Positions 1 to 13,400 of a DNA stretch of 64,000 nt are shown in pieces; within the stretch, counting starts at the first letter, position 1, and each line of letters starts with the position of its first letter. Source of the stretch: Lantana camara (Eukaryota; Streptophyta; Magnoliopsida; Lamiales; Verbenaceae); NCBI GenBank assembly GCA_037501455.1, contig CM074858.1:90246501-90310500 (forward strand). The letters run 5' to 3'. The notes beneath the pieces were generated by a model. The model saw nothing but the letters and a program-made list of their open reading frames with translations, ran no database searches and was not told the DNA's origin. The position numbers were made by a program, and so were the translations under genes.

Positions 1-2499
1 TTAGAGCTTTTCTATCTTCTTTTTAAAAACTTGCGTTTTTGTTTATAATGTTGTAAGGTAAAAAAAAAACTTATGTTAACTCGATGCTACTTCAGTGATG
101 TGATTGAAAATAATATTGATTGCAGTGAATCAAGGCTACTGTGTTGTGCCTTAAAATTTCACAACTTTGTTGTACGTTAATGACACTATTGTATGAACAC
201 GGTGATTGATTGTCAACTTAGTGTGCCAGTATTTCTGCTGCTGCCAATCCATTACTGTCCTGGGACAAACTTTTCCTCTATACAATGGCCTGGCTCTTCT
301 GCTTTTGCTATCTTATCTGTGGCTCTTCTGCATTTGCACTCTTATCCGTGTGATGATAATCTCTCTTTGCTACTTCCTTTGGCGTACCCTTTGATTGTGT
401 GTATGCCCTTGCAACCTAAGAAACTTTTTAGGCTATTTCCCCTTTGTCCTAGTCCTCTAAAAATCTAGCAGACAAGTTATTTTAATTTTAAAGCTGAATT
501 CTCATTGAAGTTGGACCAATATATATTATGTGGCTACATCACTTTTGTTGCGATGGTTCTGTGAGATCCATTTCTTCGTCATTTTTGGCACCATGGAAAT
601 CAACTTATATCATTCACATGTAGAAAACATTGATAGATTTTCATTGACAGCCAGTAAGTATCAATAGAAGAATAAATTAAAGTGTGGTCACTATTTACTC
701 AGTTAGTGTGGACGGTGCAAGGAGCACGGGTACTCTTTTCACAATAGCACTTTTGCAGTTTTCTCTGCAACTCATAAATGGATGTTTTCATTGGAATATG
801 TGATGTTATTTGATACTTCTTATTTGGACTTCTCTTTTTACTTTTTATGCTAGATTATTCGGAGCACTAAGTTGGTTGCTTTCAATTGACCCGCATCCTT
901 TGATTTTTATTAAAATATTAATTATTTCTGTTACGCTTTCAATTTCATCTTATATACTTGTATAAGAAGCAGTCATTAGTGGTGACTGGTGAGTGGTGAC
1001 ACGTCTTAAAGTAGACACCTTCTGTGCTTGTAGACCCCTCCTGTGACTCTCTTGGAGCTTTAGGACAAATTAAAAATCTGTGACTTAAAAGTTGTTTATC
1101 TTCTTTTACTGCTCAGGACTTCCACAATCTGTCGGTAATGTCTTGAGTTTTCAGATTTTGGACTTCCGGGGACAAACCCGTCTGACTTTCTCTATTCCGT
1201 GGTAGGTCCAAGGTCATATTATCAAGCTACGAAGGCAATTGAGCATCCTAGATGGGTTGCCACTACAGTCATGGAAACCTGCTTCCGGTTAGTTCTGTAT
1301 AATCATGGTTAAATCAATATGGCACATGCCATGGGTTTTGTAAATATGTAGAAGCTTTAGAGCACTGAAGGTTCGCAGTTGGGGTTGCTGTTGGGCTCCG
1401 GAAGTCCCTTTCGAATGAGTTCTTGATAGCTGTCCTCTTCAGATATAGTATTTAATGTAGATTCCTCATTTTGTACAAGGTATATGAAGGGTGCATGTTT
1501 CTTGAGCTGGAATGCTCTTAGCAGCCTTGTACCGTTGTCTCCATTAGAAGTTATTTTGAGGCAAGAGTAACATGCTGTCACATGCTAAGTTCAAATTTTT
1601 TGTGTCATTTTCACAAATATGATATGCATGGATCTGCTGATAGACCTTGCCTACTGAAATGATATTTATCCTTCATTCTCATCTATAGCCTTCTTGTGGA
1701 TTGTGGTGAACTCAAAACTTCGATTATCTGAGGACTCTGGAAGTTTCATGCAGTATACTTGAGTAGCTTATGATTTATCGAATAGGCATATGATGATGTC
1801 ATAGAGTGAAATTCTGATATCTGACATGTATGATCTAACGGTCCTTAAGTGACTTTTGTACATACCCGAACAGGTGGCATCACAGAAGCCTTGCAGATAG
1901 ACCTGAACTCTTGAATCAGCATTGTACGGATAGTGGTTGTACGATAAGACCGTAGTTAACTGCATTTTGCTTAGTCGGGTACGTAAACTCTTTAGTAAGA
2001 GCATTTAGGTCGACTCTGTTTAGACTAGTTCATACAAATTATTTCCGTGGCTAAATGGGAGAAATCGTAGGCTAACAAGGCAGCTTTGTGGTCCTCAGAA
2101 CATGGGAAACAACTACTATACTGTCACCAAATTAGATGTCGAAGTTTTCTAGTGGTGCTACAGTTTGGTTAGGAGCCTAAGACTGTAGAGAGGAGAAACT
2201 CTTTCTGTTGTTCTTGATGTATTATTGGCTTCTGGTCTCTTCACATGGTTAGTTCATACGCCCGACTTTTGTCATTTGTATCTTACTGTCTAGCTAGGTA
2301 AGGACATGGACTTGTGTGAGAGAGTATACTCCCAAAATTAAAAAGCACTTTTTGTCTATTTAAACACTTTAAGACGGTTTGAAAAATTAACATATGCTTA
2401 TTTTAATAAATAAAGCTATGTTCGAATTCAGGAGCACCGAACGATCAACTTCTAGCTTTTAATTTATTTATTTTCATAAGTAATTGAAGTTTGTTGAGC
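1..2499. other. Intergenic DNA, no recognisable gene
   Basis: I see no reading frame longer than about 90 codons and no motif I can name. Around 1130-1300 a short stretch has a somewhat coding-like composition (a plus-strand peptide containing ATKAIEHPRWVATTVMET is readable near 1220-1275) but it is bounded by stops. It could be an exon remnant; I cannot assign it to a family. Confidence 0.5.
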
Positions 2500-2926
2500 A
2501 AATTGTAATTTTGATATACCAATTCACCTTAATTCGTAATTTTGATATAAAAAATTGTCCGGTGAAAAAAGTTACCCATAACTCTAAATGTTTGTAATTT
2601 CATGATTTACCAATTCACCTTAATTCGTAATTTTGATACAAAAAATTATCCGGTGAAAAAAGTTACCCATAACTCTAAATGTTTGTAATTTCATGCACCA
2701 AATATGACCTACCGGAAAATCTACCCGAAGCTCCTAAAACCCGTTTTGTGGCAAATTCTCCGGCGGACATGGAGATCTGGGTGGGTTTTTTGACGGATCA
2801 GATCTATTCGGATCAAATAGTGCATGAAATTGCAATTTTTTGAAGTTATGGACTAGATTTTTCATCGGAATTTTTTTTTACCAAAATTACGAATTAAACT
2901 CAGTTGGTATACCAAAATTGCAATTT
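2500..2926. mobile_element. Foldback / MITE-like element with duplicated left arm
   Basis: The segment 2500-2604 is an imperfect inverted copy of 2823-2926. Both arms begin with AAATTG(T/C)AATTTTG, continue through ATACCAA and TTAATTCGTAATTTTG, and end near TTTCATG. The arms are about 100 bp and enclose about 120 bp of spacer. The inner part of the left arm is repeated in tandem (2609-2695). There is no coding capacity. Nine-base flanks (TTGTTGAGC and CCTCGATGT) do not match, so no target-site duplication is visible and the superfamily is open; a Mutator-like MITE is one possibility. Confidence 0.65.
2518..2695. repeat. Tandem duplication, 91-bp period
   Basis: ACCAATTCACCTTAATTCG begins at 2518 and again at 2609. 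The copies run about 87 bases with only a few differences (for example GATATAAAA versus GATACAAAA and TTGTCC versus TTATCC). It is the doubled left arm of the foldback element. Confidence 0.9.
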
Positions 2927-5900
2927 CCTCGATGTTTCTTTAGTTCAATAGAAGTGCTTCAGAATCATTCTTCTTCATTTGCAATCAATTCTTTTCACCT
3001 TTTTTCACACTATTTTCCGAATATTCACCACTTTTATTACTATTACTATTTATAACTTGAGCTTCGACTTCAATATCTATAAAATCACAGGTTTTTGCAA
3101 ACAAACAAATATCTATAAAAAGCATATAGGTTAATTTGCAAACAAACAAACGTAAAGAAATAATGGAAAGGCCCAAGGGTACATCACGGATGGTTTGTTT
3201 TGGTTTCAACTGTTGCTATTGGTTATGATGGAGTTATTTCTTTGCAAGACGACGTACATTGAGCGACCCTCCGATAAAGGTTTCGCTTTCGTTCTTCTTA
3301 TCTGCGCATCCATCCTATTATGGGTGGCCAGACAGCCCTCGGGACGAGAGGAGAGACAATATGGTTATTGCGAGCAAAACAAATGACAAATACAATGAAT
3401 ATATGAGTTCGATACTTCGATGGAATATGTTTCAATAGAGATATAAAGTTCGCAGTATTTTGTTCTTTTTGGGCAGAAGTGTTGGTAGCATTTAAGGTCT
3501 TGATGTTGCACACAACTAATTGTGTTTGCCAAAAAAGAAGGAAAGAAAAATATCTTGTGCAGCTCATCTAGGGCCAAGCCTTGGGTGGGCTCTCTTGCTG
3601 GGAGAGGGGGATGTGGAGATTGACTAGGTATATGATTGTGTTTGTTCCATATTGAAAAAGAAAAAGAGAAAAAAAGTTCTCTTCAAAAATCCAAGAGTTG
3701 CGATGTAATTATTACATGTTTCTTTTGATCGGTGATTTAAGTTCAATTTCAGGTTATATTAGTTTTTTATAATGTTTCTAACCCACATGGTACTTCAATT
3801 TTGTATATAAGTCAGAGTTGAGGCGTAACTAAAGGGTATTCCTTTTAAATAGTGATTTAAGTTCAGTTTCAGGTTATACTCGATGAGTTTGAAAACTGTA
3901 TTCAACGTAACAAGTTGAGTTCGAATTTCAGAGATTGCGCTCCTATTTAATAGAATTGGGGACTCTGGAATATGACAAGTTATGCAGTATTTAGATTTGA
4001 GGTTGAGTAAGTACAAGGATTATACGAACTTTAACTGAATTCAAATTTAGATTTTAGCGGGTGTGATCGGATCAAAATTCAGTAGATAAATTTGATTATA
4101 CATTTTTGGCAACACATACATTTCTATTTATGAAGAGTAATGAGGGAACTTCCCGTACGCCCAAGTTCCCCTTTGAAAAACTCTAATTGAGAAGTTAAAG
4201 CGGACAAATAAGGTTCTCAACCAGCGAGAAAGGAAGACACATGAAACTAGTTGACGTGACTCGCATTAAGGCTCTCCTATACTTAATTTTATAGTTGTCG
4301 AACTGAAGATTAAATTCAACTTGAGATACTTAAAAAAGCTTACTAAATTGAACGGATATTTTACAATCTTATATATGGAAGTACACCAGAGGTGTAATTA
4401 TAAGACCAATTTTGTATTTTTTTGTGAGCATTTTATTCTGTCAATATTTTTCTCAATTCATATCGCTTATGTGGCTACCAAATAGATATTTCCAGCAATA
4501 AATTGATTTTTCGATGAAATTAGACCAACTTTACAAATTATTAAAAAGTATTGAACTTAATTGTAAAATAGAATTCCAACAAGACTGAATTCTCAAAATG
4601 TAAACTAATGTCTTCTTGTTTCAAATTATGAACAAGTTATTGATCTTATATATCAGTCCTTAATCTCATCTAACTTAGTCACTTTAACTAATTTCTCATT
4701 CTTTTCGGTTCATAATTTCAATTTTTGCATATGCACTCTAATAGATATCTTGAATCATGGAGTGTCTTTTATGTTTTGCATCATAGAGCGAGGTTGGTCA
4801 AACAAACTTCTATTCAGTTTTCTTCAGCTCATGTAATGTTGCACTACTCTTATATAGTTCTATTTTATGAATGTACGGTGATCGACTTTCCATCTTTCAT
4901 TGTTGTATTTGTTATTTAAATGTTTTAAAATTTCTATTTTTTTTTCCTGCAACATTTTCATCAAATATTCTATTAATGTATTATACAAACCGATCATCGA
5001 CGTGTTTTTTGGATGCTAATTCTCACATCCACCCTATAAGTACGACGGTCCAAGAATTGTGGCATTTGGGACGCTACAAAAGAATAATAAATTAACAACA
5101 CATTGAAAAAATTAAAGGTCAGACTAATTAAGTTCAGATAAACAAGAAAACTATTTTTATAAAAAAAAAAAAAAAAGAAACAACAAAACTATTTAAACAT
5201 TTTAAATGATAAATTCAACGGAAACATATAAAGTAAGTAGCAGCAGGTAGGCCACTTTGAGTATCTTCCACTTGCATTCCTTTCATGTGACATGCACAAA
5301 TTATTTCAAGTACATAAAAAAGTTGTTTATTTTTGGTAAATGTTTGTTTAGATTTGATTTTCTGTTTACTTTCTTTTGAATTTTGATATTAATCTACAAA
5401 ATAAATTAAGGTATCAATGGTTCAATAAATGAAGATGGTCAAACCTTGGCTTTTATTAAACCACTGAGCAAATTTCCCTTTAGTGGAGTATTAATATTTA
5501 TAATATTATATAACTAAATTAATTATTATATTATTATGACACCACACCGGTTCGATCGGTGGTCGAACCAGTGAAACCAGTAATCCGTAAAGTTTTTCGA
5601 TTTGATGTCCGGTCCGAATTTCAAAACATATTAAACAGTAGATCATATGTAATACTTATATTTGCATATATACAAGTTATTTATATATATAATATTTTTT
5701 TTTTTGTGTTCAACTAATAGTATATGAGTTAGTTGCTGTTTAATAATCTACAAAGTTATAGCACATGACATTAATTTATAAATTTTATATTCTTTAAATA
5801 ATGTATAAATTATACTTTTTCCATCTACTTAGAAATTATCATAAATTAGCATTAAAATAAGTTATAAAATGAAATAAATTATCAAATATGTTATATTTTA

Positions 5901-6634
5901 TTAAAAATTGGATTTTAAAAAGATATGCATAAAACCTGTTATATTTTATTAAAACTTGGATTTTAAAAAGATATGCATAAAACCTGCTAAACACATACCA
6001 TCTATATTTTTATATACCATGTACGAACACTTTTAAAAATATTATTTTGTCGTGTCGTATTATATCGTGTCGAACTCTGTATCAAACACTCCTCACGTAA
6101 AAAATTTAAATAAATATTTATATCACCGTATCTCTATCATATATTGCTATAACCATATATGTACATTATAAATTTTACTAACCCATATGTTTGAGGCGGG
6201 TGAAATTTAAATTTCATTTATAAACCCGTCCGTACTTGACAGCATATCTTTCTATTACGGAACATACGCTGGAATTAGACTATTTTGCTATTACAGACGA
6301 AACCCTTTTCTTTAACTGGCCAACATGTTTCATAAGAAATAATGGCATATGACTACTCATTCAATTATTGTGGAATACCACCGCTCGTATAGTTTAGAAA
6401 TTTATATGTTATGTTGACTTAATAAGAAATTATATTTTCGAATTTTTAATATATAATTAAATTCCTAAAAATTTTACATCTTAATAATATAGTCTGAATC
6501 ACCGACTTGAACCATAATATATAAATATGAATTTCATGTTCTTGATAACTTATTACAACTCAATAGTGTAATGTGAATTTTTAAAACAATTTTATTAGTA
6601 TTTTCTACAATTGTAAAATAAAAGAAAGGGCTAA
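2927..6634. other. AT-rich intergenic DNA
   Basis: No coding sequence is recognised on either strand; the longest open frames are below 90 codons and low in complexity. The interval contains A/T homopolymer runs (for example 5161-5175), a short inverted repeat GGTTCGA/TCGAACC near 5550-5570 of a kind common in plant intergenic repeats, and the 48-bp duplication listed separately. Confidence 0.6.
5891..5986. repeat. 48-bp direct tandem duplication
   Basis: 5891-5938 and 5939-5986 differ at one base (AAAAATTGG versus AAAACTTGG). Both end in GATATGCATAAAACCTG. There is no coding content; this is a recent local duplication. Confidence 0.95.
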
Positions 6635-6800
6635 TTGCACTTCACCCCTAGAAATATTTAATTTTAACATTTCTCCCCCAAAAAAAAATAAAAAATAAAA
6701 AAAGAGATTTCATCCCCTCAAATTAAAATATCTTTAGCATGCTGCTCCAATTAATTTAGTGTAAAATGTTAACATTATAATTTTAGGGAGGTGAGTGCAA
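6635..6800. repeat. Possible small MITE with imperfect terminal inverted repeats
   Basis: The left end TTGCACTTCACCCC is imperfectly complementary to the right end GGGAGGTGAGTGCAA, enclosing an A-rich core. Short elements of this style are common in plant DNA. No target-site duplication was established, and the LARD lies only 18 bp downstream. Confidence 0.35.
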
Positions 6801-6818
6801 AAAAATGAAAACTAGATT

Positions 6819-9800
6819 TGTAACGCCCTAACTTTTCCGTATTCTAAAATGACATATGTGTTTACTAAATTGCACGAATTAATTGGCTATAAGTGATTTC
6901 TATATGTATATTTCATAATTAAATTGTTGAATATGGGATTAATTGAAATATATGCAATATTTGAATTGGAATTGATATGAATAATTTATGTGTTCCATAA
7001 TTGCGCGTCTAAATTATTTAATTACTTAATTAATCGTTTTGATAATTACTATTTGTAATTTTAATTAATTTTCTATAATATGTAATTCGGTATATTTTTA
7101 ATAAATATTTAAAATGGATTCTTAAATTTCTTTTGAATTTTGAAATTGTATGAATTTTTGAACGATTTGCATTTACGTGACGAGTTGCGTGCCGTTACTA
7201 TATGAAATGAATTCGAAAATTTGTGGAAATTTAATATGTTGAAGATATGTGTGTCATGAATGTGTAAGTATGCTCGTTTCATGTTTTCGGATTCGTTTGA
7301 TTGCGTTTTAAATTTATTTCGTGTGGTTGGAACCAAACCGGGGGCTAACGAGCACTTAGCGCACCCTTGGTTCCGTATATGATATCTTGAGCTCGGGAAC
7401 TCGAAATCGAGTTCCGTCAACTTCGTTGAACTCGTAACGAAAATTTGGGTTCAATGAACTTAGTCTCATATTTTTCTAAGACCATTTGAAACACCGGAAT
7501 TCAACCGAAAAATGAGACGACCGTTAAATTGCCACACTTAGCCATTTTCCTCATATCTCCTTCAATCCTTGACCAAATTAACCATGGTTGGAGGCTATGG
7601 AACCCTAGTTAAGCCCACTATCTCCCTCAACCGAACCAACCCTCACACACAAGAGAAAATCAGCCAAAAAACCCTGCTCCAGTCCATTCCCGTAACCTTG
7701 CCAAAGCTTGGAGATTCAAGGCTCAAATCTCTTCCATCTTCCATCCAATTCACAAGGTGAGCTTAGGGTTGTAATATACATTCAATATGTGTCATTTTAA
7801 GCCATGCATCCCCAATTTTGAGCATGTATTGATGGGGTTTTGGGGAAGATGATGAATAGTTAGGTTTAATGTCCAAATCTTAATCTCATGCATTCCTTGA
7901 TGATTTAGGTTGATTCCAAGCATGAAAATGATTGTCTTAACTTCCTCTTTACATTCATGATCATGTATTTTATGATGGTTAAGTGTTTCATGAGTTGTCA
8001 TTAATGGAATCTTGAAGATATATCATGAAATGATCATCCATAACTTCACCTCACGTTTCAGCTCTTGGAGAGCATGTTTGCATGATGTTTTGGAGTTGTT
8101 TCATTGCATATTTGAGATCATTTCATAGCTGAGCATGTTGGTAAAGTGGTGGTATGGTTCTGCTCTGTTTTTGTTCCATTTTTGCCGTTGTAACAGGTCG
8201 GACGCGGCCGCGATCGAACCATGAAGGAAAATGGTAGCGGCCGCGACCCTCTCACGCATTTGGAGGTCTTCAGGTCGCGCCCGCGACTTGAATTGCACGT
8301 ATTTCTGGTCGCGGCCAACACCCTAAATTGGCCATGTTTCGAGTTTATGGAAAAATTGATCAAAAATCATAACTTTGCATGGGTAGCGGCCGCTACCATT
8401 CCATGAAGGAAATGGGTCGCGGCCGCGACCCTCACTTTTTCTGCATAAATTTTCAGATTTCAAACATTAAATGCATGGCTTCTTTGGCTCATCTTTGGGT
8501 CAATCACTTCATTAACATGTCATATAATGTGTTATCTTGTGTGTTATGAAATTTGGTAAGTTTTCGTTGAATATTTTCCGAGTTATGCTTCAACGTGTCC
8601 TTAACGCTCCTAATGTATGCATGCATGGGACTTTGCTCTTAAACTTGAACTCTAGTTGGTAGGTATTTATTATTTTATACCTTATATGATGTGTATACAT
8701 GATCTACTACGTGTCATGATCGTTAATTGAATTCCTTGAAGTAATTTGATATGGTATTTGGAAGTAATGAACTTAAATGAATTTGATTGATTCTTGAAAT
8801 GCTTGAAGTGAAAGTATATGTCTTCCTTGCTCCAATATGGTACATGCATGCATCGAAGCTTCATGTTTGAACCCTAAATGATGTTGTGCTTCTTTTAATG
8901 ATTAACATGAAGTGTTTACGTGTTATATTACGTGTGATGATCGTTATCTGAATTTCTTAGATTTATGTGGTATAGAAATGAAAGTCATGAACTTATATGG
9001 ATTTGAATGCTTCTTGAAAGGAATGAATGGCTTGTATACATGTCTTTAAGACGTTAATGGTGCACAAGAATGTTTCTATGACATGATATCATATCTTACG
9101 CTTTCATATCATATTCATTGCATTGTCGTACGTCATATGTGGTTCATTTGGAGTCTTAAGTTTAACGTGTACCTTCCATTGTCCTTTATATAGTTTTCTC
9201 CAGGGCGGAGACTTGCCGGGTTCTTAGGACACTTCCGGGTCCTCTTGTTTCTTCTTGTTTTGGTTGGTAAGCTAAGGACAGGTGGGTTTCTCTACTATTT
9301 AGTTAAATGACCCTATATACTCCCAATGTGTAAAGATTTCGGCCAAAAGGACATATGTATATAGAGTCGTTTTCAAAAGTCAATGATTTTAACGTAAAAC
9401 CTTTGTTTTATGAATCCTACCAAATGTTTTGGCGAGAAAGAAAGAATGAATGAATGCACGAATGGGGCCCAGGGACTTGGTGTGAGTGGTGACCCGAGGA
9501 GGCATGGGCTGACGGTGATCCCTCACACTAGTTCCACCAATGAACGGCGTAACCGGACCTCGTTAGGAGTTAGCGAGGAATGGACGCTGAGTGCCATCTG
9601 GGGAGTCATGTTCCCCTTTCGGTCAATGAATGGATGGTTTGGGCCGATCACCCGGCCATCACCCGGAGGGAGAAGGTGTAAATGTTCATGAATGTGCACA
9701 AAAAGAATGAAATACATGAATGAAAGAAAGGAAAGAATGAATGTTTAATGAATTACACGTGGTTGGAGATAATGCACGCCTACTCGTCGGGCCACAAAAG

Positions 9801-10454
9801 ACCTAAAGAATGAAAATGAACGTTATATTCCCTTTTGATGACTTCTTTATTTTACCCACTTGGGAAATGTTCTAAAAACTTCATTTGGGATTATAACCTG
9901 CATGTGAATGTTAAATATTGTTGTAAATGCTATATATGCCTCATTTTATACCCATCTGTCTCATATAGACTGACCCCGGATTGTTAGTGTTCTTGCAGGT
10001 TTGGAGTGCTAGGCGGGAAGTCAAGTCTATCAAGTCTTTCGGTAAAGTCAGAGTCTATCCATATGCATATCGAACTATGATTTGTTTAAGTTATGGAGAA
10101 TATATGATTTGTATTGATTGTTACTACTGTCAGGAAATTCTGAATAAGTTTATAGGAACAGAGAGAATCTGATATTGATGTTTTATGATTTTATTGAATT
10201 TCGGGATTAGGTATTTATGTTAGTTGAACCCGTTACTCTTTGCTTACCTTGTTATTCATGAAAGTACTTTGCTTCCGCATTGATAATGTTTCTGTTGTAT
10301 TGTCCTATTTGGTTGCGAAAGTTTAGTTCCCGTCTAGCCTATGGAGTGAGTATGTCCCCGTTCCCCGTGATTTAGCTCGGGTATGGATTGTCCATTTCAT
10401 ATTCGGGTCTGGTCTCAGTACGGGGGATGTGGTACCTTGCGCACGGGTGCTACA
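6819..10454 (+). repeat. 5' LTR of the LARD (3636 bp)
   Basis: It starts TGTAACGCCC and ends GGGTGCTACA, and is near-identical by eye to 13702-17327 apart from point changes and small indels. It contains a GC-rich palindrome cluster (8196-8431) and a plausible splice donor AAG/GTGAGC at 7756/7757. A pyrimidine-rich acceptor TTCTTGCAG ends at 9998. Small open frames (such as 7569-7760, unchanged in the other LTR) look like by-products of LTR identity. Confidence 0.95.
8196..8431. repeat. GCGGCCGC palindrome cluster in 5' LTR
   Basis: Four or five G+C-rich modules sit in an AT-rich LTR. 8233-8248 is GGTAGCGGCCGCGACC (near-palindrome), 8382-8397 is GGTAGCGGCCGCTACC (perfect, 16 bp) and 8414-8431 is GGGTCGCGGCCGCGACCC (perfect, 18 bp). 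Degenerate copies lie at about 8196-8220 and 8272-8288. The phrase CCATGAAGGAAA precedes two of them, suggesting module duplication. Confidence 0.9.
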
Positions 10455-10462
10455 TCCTTAAG

Positions 10463-10480
10463 TGGTATCAGAGCCCGGTT
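10463..10480 (+). other. Primer binding site of the LARD (tRNA-Met type)
   Basis: TGGTATCAGAGCCCGG starts 8 bases after the LTR end. TGGTATCAGAGC is the common plant initiator tRNA-Met primer site of Ty3/gypsy and Copia elements. Confidence 0.9.
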
Positions 10481-13400
10481 GCAAAACCTGTGTTCTCGTG
10501 TCGTGATTGAGTCAGTCTAGGTCGTACGGCTTAGGAACTACGTGATAATGTGTGCATTGCATCGATCTTGAGTATGAAATTGCTTTCCTTTTGAATTTTG
10601 TTGACTTATCTGTTGCATTCTTACATTGGATCAGTGCCTTTCGTGTTGAGTACGTGCCATGTGCATACACTAATCGCATGTATATATCGTTGAAATAAGT
10701 TATGAATTACATGTTATGAAGATACTATCAAACCACATCCAAATATCACGTTAACAACGCTCTATTGCAAATCCTTTCTGAGGCATGGAAGATAGGAGGG
10801 ATGCACCGGGGAAGGATATAGAGAATTCGAGATGCGTGGTATTCATAAATAGAGCTAGAGTTCAAGGGTTAGGAGCTGGAATGGAAGTTCGACTTTAGAG
10901 ATGCAAGTATGGAAGGACACTTGATGAAATAGGAGTTGATCGGGGAATATTTATGACTCCGAAGAGTGACATATGCGGCTCTCTTACTTTGGATGCCATA
11001 ATTGGATTCAACGGGGTCATTCAACTTAAGGAATAAAGTGAATGAACCTTGAGGGTACTTTAACTCAGGATTCGGATTATGGAAGAGATAGTGAGGATTG
11101 TGAAGATTCAACCTAAAACATATTCGGCGGGAATTAAGCATCAAGAGTCGTCAAAGAGGAATTTCTAACTAAACCTAATGGATAGGAAAGAGGTTGTAGA
11201 GGTCAAGATCGGGAAAAAGTGAGTCCGGGAGCCCTAAATTTCAACTAAGATGGAAAACGAGTCGGGGAAAGGATTGGAAGGAGTCAAGTAACGTGGAAAA
11301 TACAAATTCATGGAAGGTGACCATACTAAGGACAAAATTTGAGTTCATTTTCCCAATTCAAGCTGAATTATCGTGTGGTGAGGTTGAAGTGGGAAATATG
11401 GAGTGACAAACGGAAACGGTAAAGAAAGGCAAAGACTTTTTGGAAAGAAATCATGTGTTCAAGTGAAAGCAATTGGAAAACAAGTTCAAGTCGCCAATCC
11501 AAGCTCATAAAGGACGAGTGCGGGAATCTTGATCAAGATGTAGAGGAAATTCAGATACTAATTCCGTAGATAAAGAAGAAGTTTGGGATCGAAAATTTCA
11601 ATCCCGGACCGTGGAAAGTACAAGTTGAGGTACAAAGATTCATGAAAAACTTGAAGACCGTAGGAAAGACAAGGCATGATCAGCAAGTCAAAGTAACATC
11701 GTGATTGGAGGAACGAGGAAAAGCTACCGAGCTAACAACTTACTATATTGGTTACAGGTTCCAAAGCATTCATGGCACGTGCATCATACTTCGTATCAAA
11801 TTATTTATTTTTCTTTACTTATGTTTGTGCGCGTATTTCTATTTGATTTCATTGCTTTGATGTGTTGCTTATTAAATCGTTGTAAATGTGCCACGTGCAT
11901 TGTCATTTTAACCCGACATGCATTCTAGTGTTTATTTGATAGGAAGTTCTTTCACCTCACTTATCAAGTGTCTCTTTGATCGGGCCACATCTGAGTTAAG
12001 AGGAAAAGAAATAATGGGATGGCACGTTTCAAGGAAGGTGATTTAGGGAAATAAGAACTTCACGTAAGGGATAGGTTGGTGGAAAGGAAATTTCAGAAGG
12101 AAAAGTGCAACAGGAGTTGGTTTTGGGGTGTCCGGATAGAACAAGAATAGAGAAGGGGTTTCATCAAGAGCATTGAAAAGGAAGTTGAAAGATAATCTTT
12201 GGGTTGTTATGTTCGTTAAAATCCCCCCGCCCCCTCCCCCCAAAATGAAATCTTTCCATCAAGAATTTTGATAAAAGAAGGATCGATGGAGTTCAAAGTG
12301 TAACGATAGAAATTTAAGGGGGAGAGCATAACCAAGAGGCAAAATTAAAACTGGAAGTTGTGGCCAAAGAAATAATTAGTAGAAATAACGGAAATGCAAT
12401 TAAGGAAGATCCGGGAATTTTATGGTGGTGAGCGGAGATGATTAAGATGACTTTAAGGGTTGACCATTAAAATGAGAGCTAAGCCCCTAAATTCGGGTTG
12501 AAGGTTTCACGGAGAAGAGAGAAGATAGCTCGTTGAATCTTTCTACGTACGTAAGTCGATTTGAACATATAAGAGTTATGGAGGAGTTTAGGGAAACTCC
12601 CAAGCTGGGTTATTAAAAGGGAACCGATTCAAGTTATCAAAGAAAAGGGATGCTGTCAATAAAGTTTGGTTCGATGAGTTCGGAAAGAGTTTTAAGAAAA
12701 GACAAAACCGGCAAGGATGAACATTGGGAAATCCAAATCAAACTTCAAGAGTCATCAAGAACATCCTATCTTCGATTAAGGAATTGTAGGGGCCGAATAC
12801 CAAATTTCACCCTAGAAGTTTAAAGAGAGTGAAAAGGATAAATTGAACGGAAGGGAGGAAGAGATTGTGTGACATATATATTAAGGTTGGGAATGAACTT
12901 TTAAGGACGTCAAGGGTAGTTATTTTCAATGGTGTGTTGGGCTTCGATTTGAGTAAGGAAAATAGCTATGGATCTGATTTCGGGACGGATGATCTAACAG
13001 TATATGGGGGATCAAGCTTGGTTACTTAAGAGGAGTTGGTTGGTTGAATGAAGATAATGGGAAATGATGAAAGACCGAAGAAGGAGATTAGAAGCAGTAA
13101 AAGTCAGAAGGGAATCAAGAATAAAATCCGATGAGGGTCGATCATGGCTTCACCGGAATACACTGAAGAAATTAAAGACAAGACAAGCAATGAGCTCACT
13201 TTCGGGGCAGATCAGGCATTGGACAACAAAACTCGCAGTTCTAAATTATGCAACTACGGTGAACGGTACCGAAGCATCCATGATACATGCATCCATGCAA
13301 GTCTAATTTCAATCATTTTTATATTATGTGCTTTGATTCCTTATCATGTTAAATTACTTGGTGTAATTGATAATCAACGTGGATGATGTTTGTTACCTGG

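Noticed and set aside
1130..1300. Exon of a conserved host gene
   Set aside because: Short peptide resembles coding sequence but stops bound it and no family was recognised.
7569..7760. 63-codon frame identical in both LARD LTRs
   Set aside because: Identity follows from LTR homogeneity. It is more likely leader exon sequence before the predicted splice donor than a protein gene.
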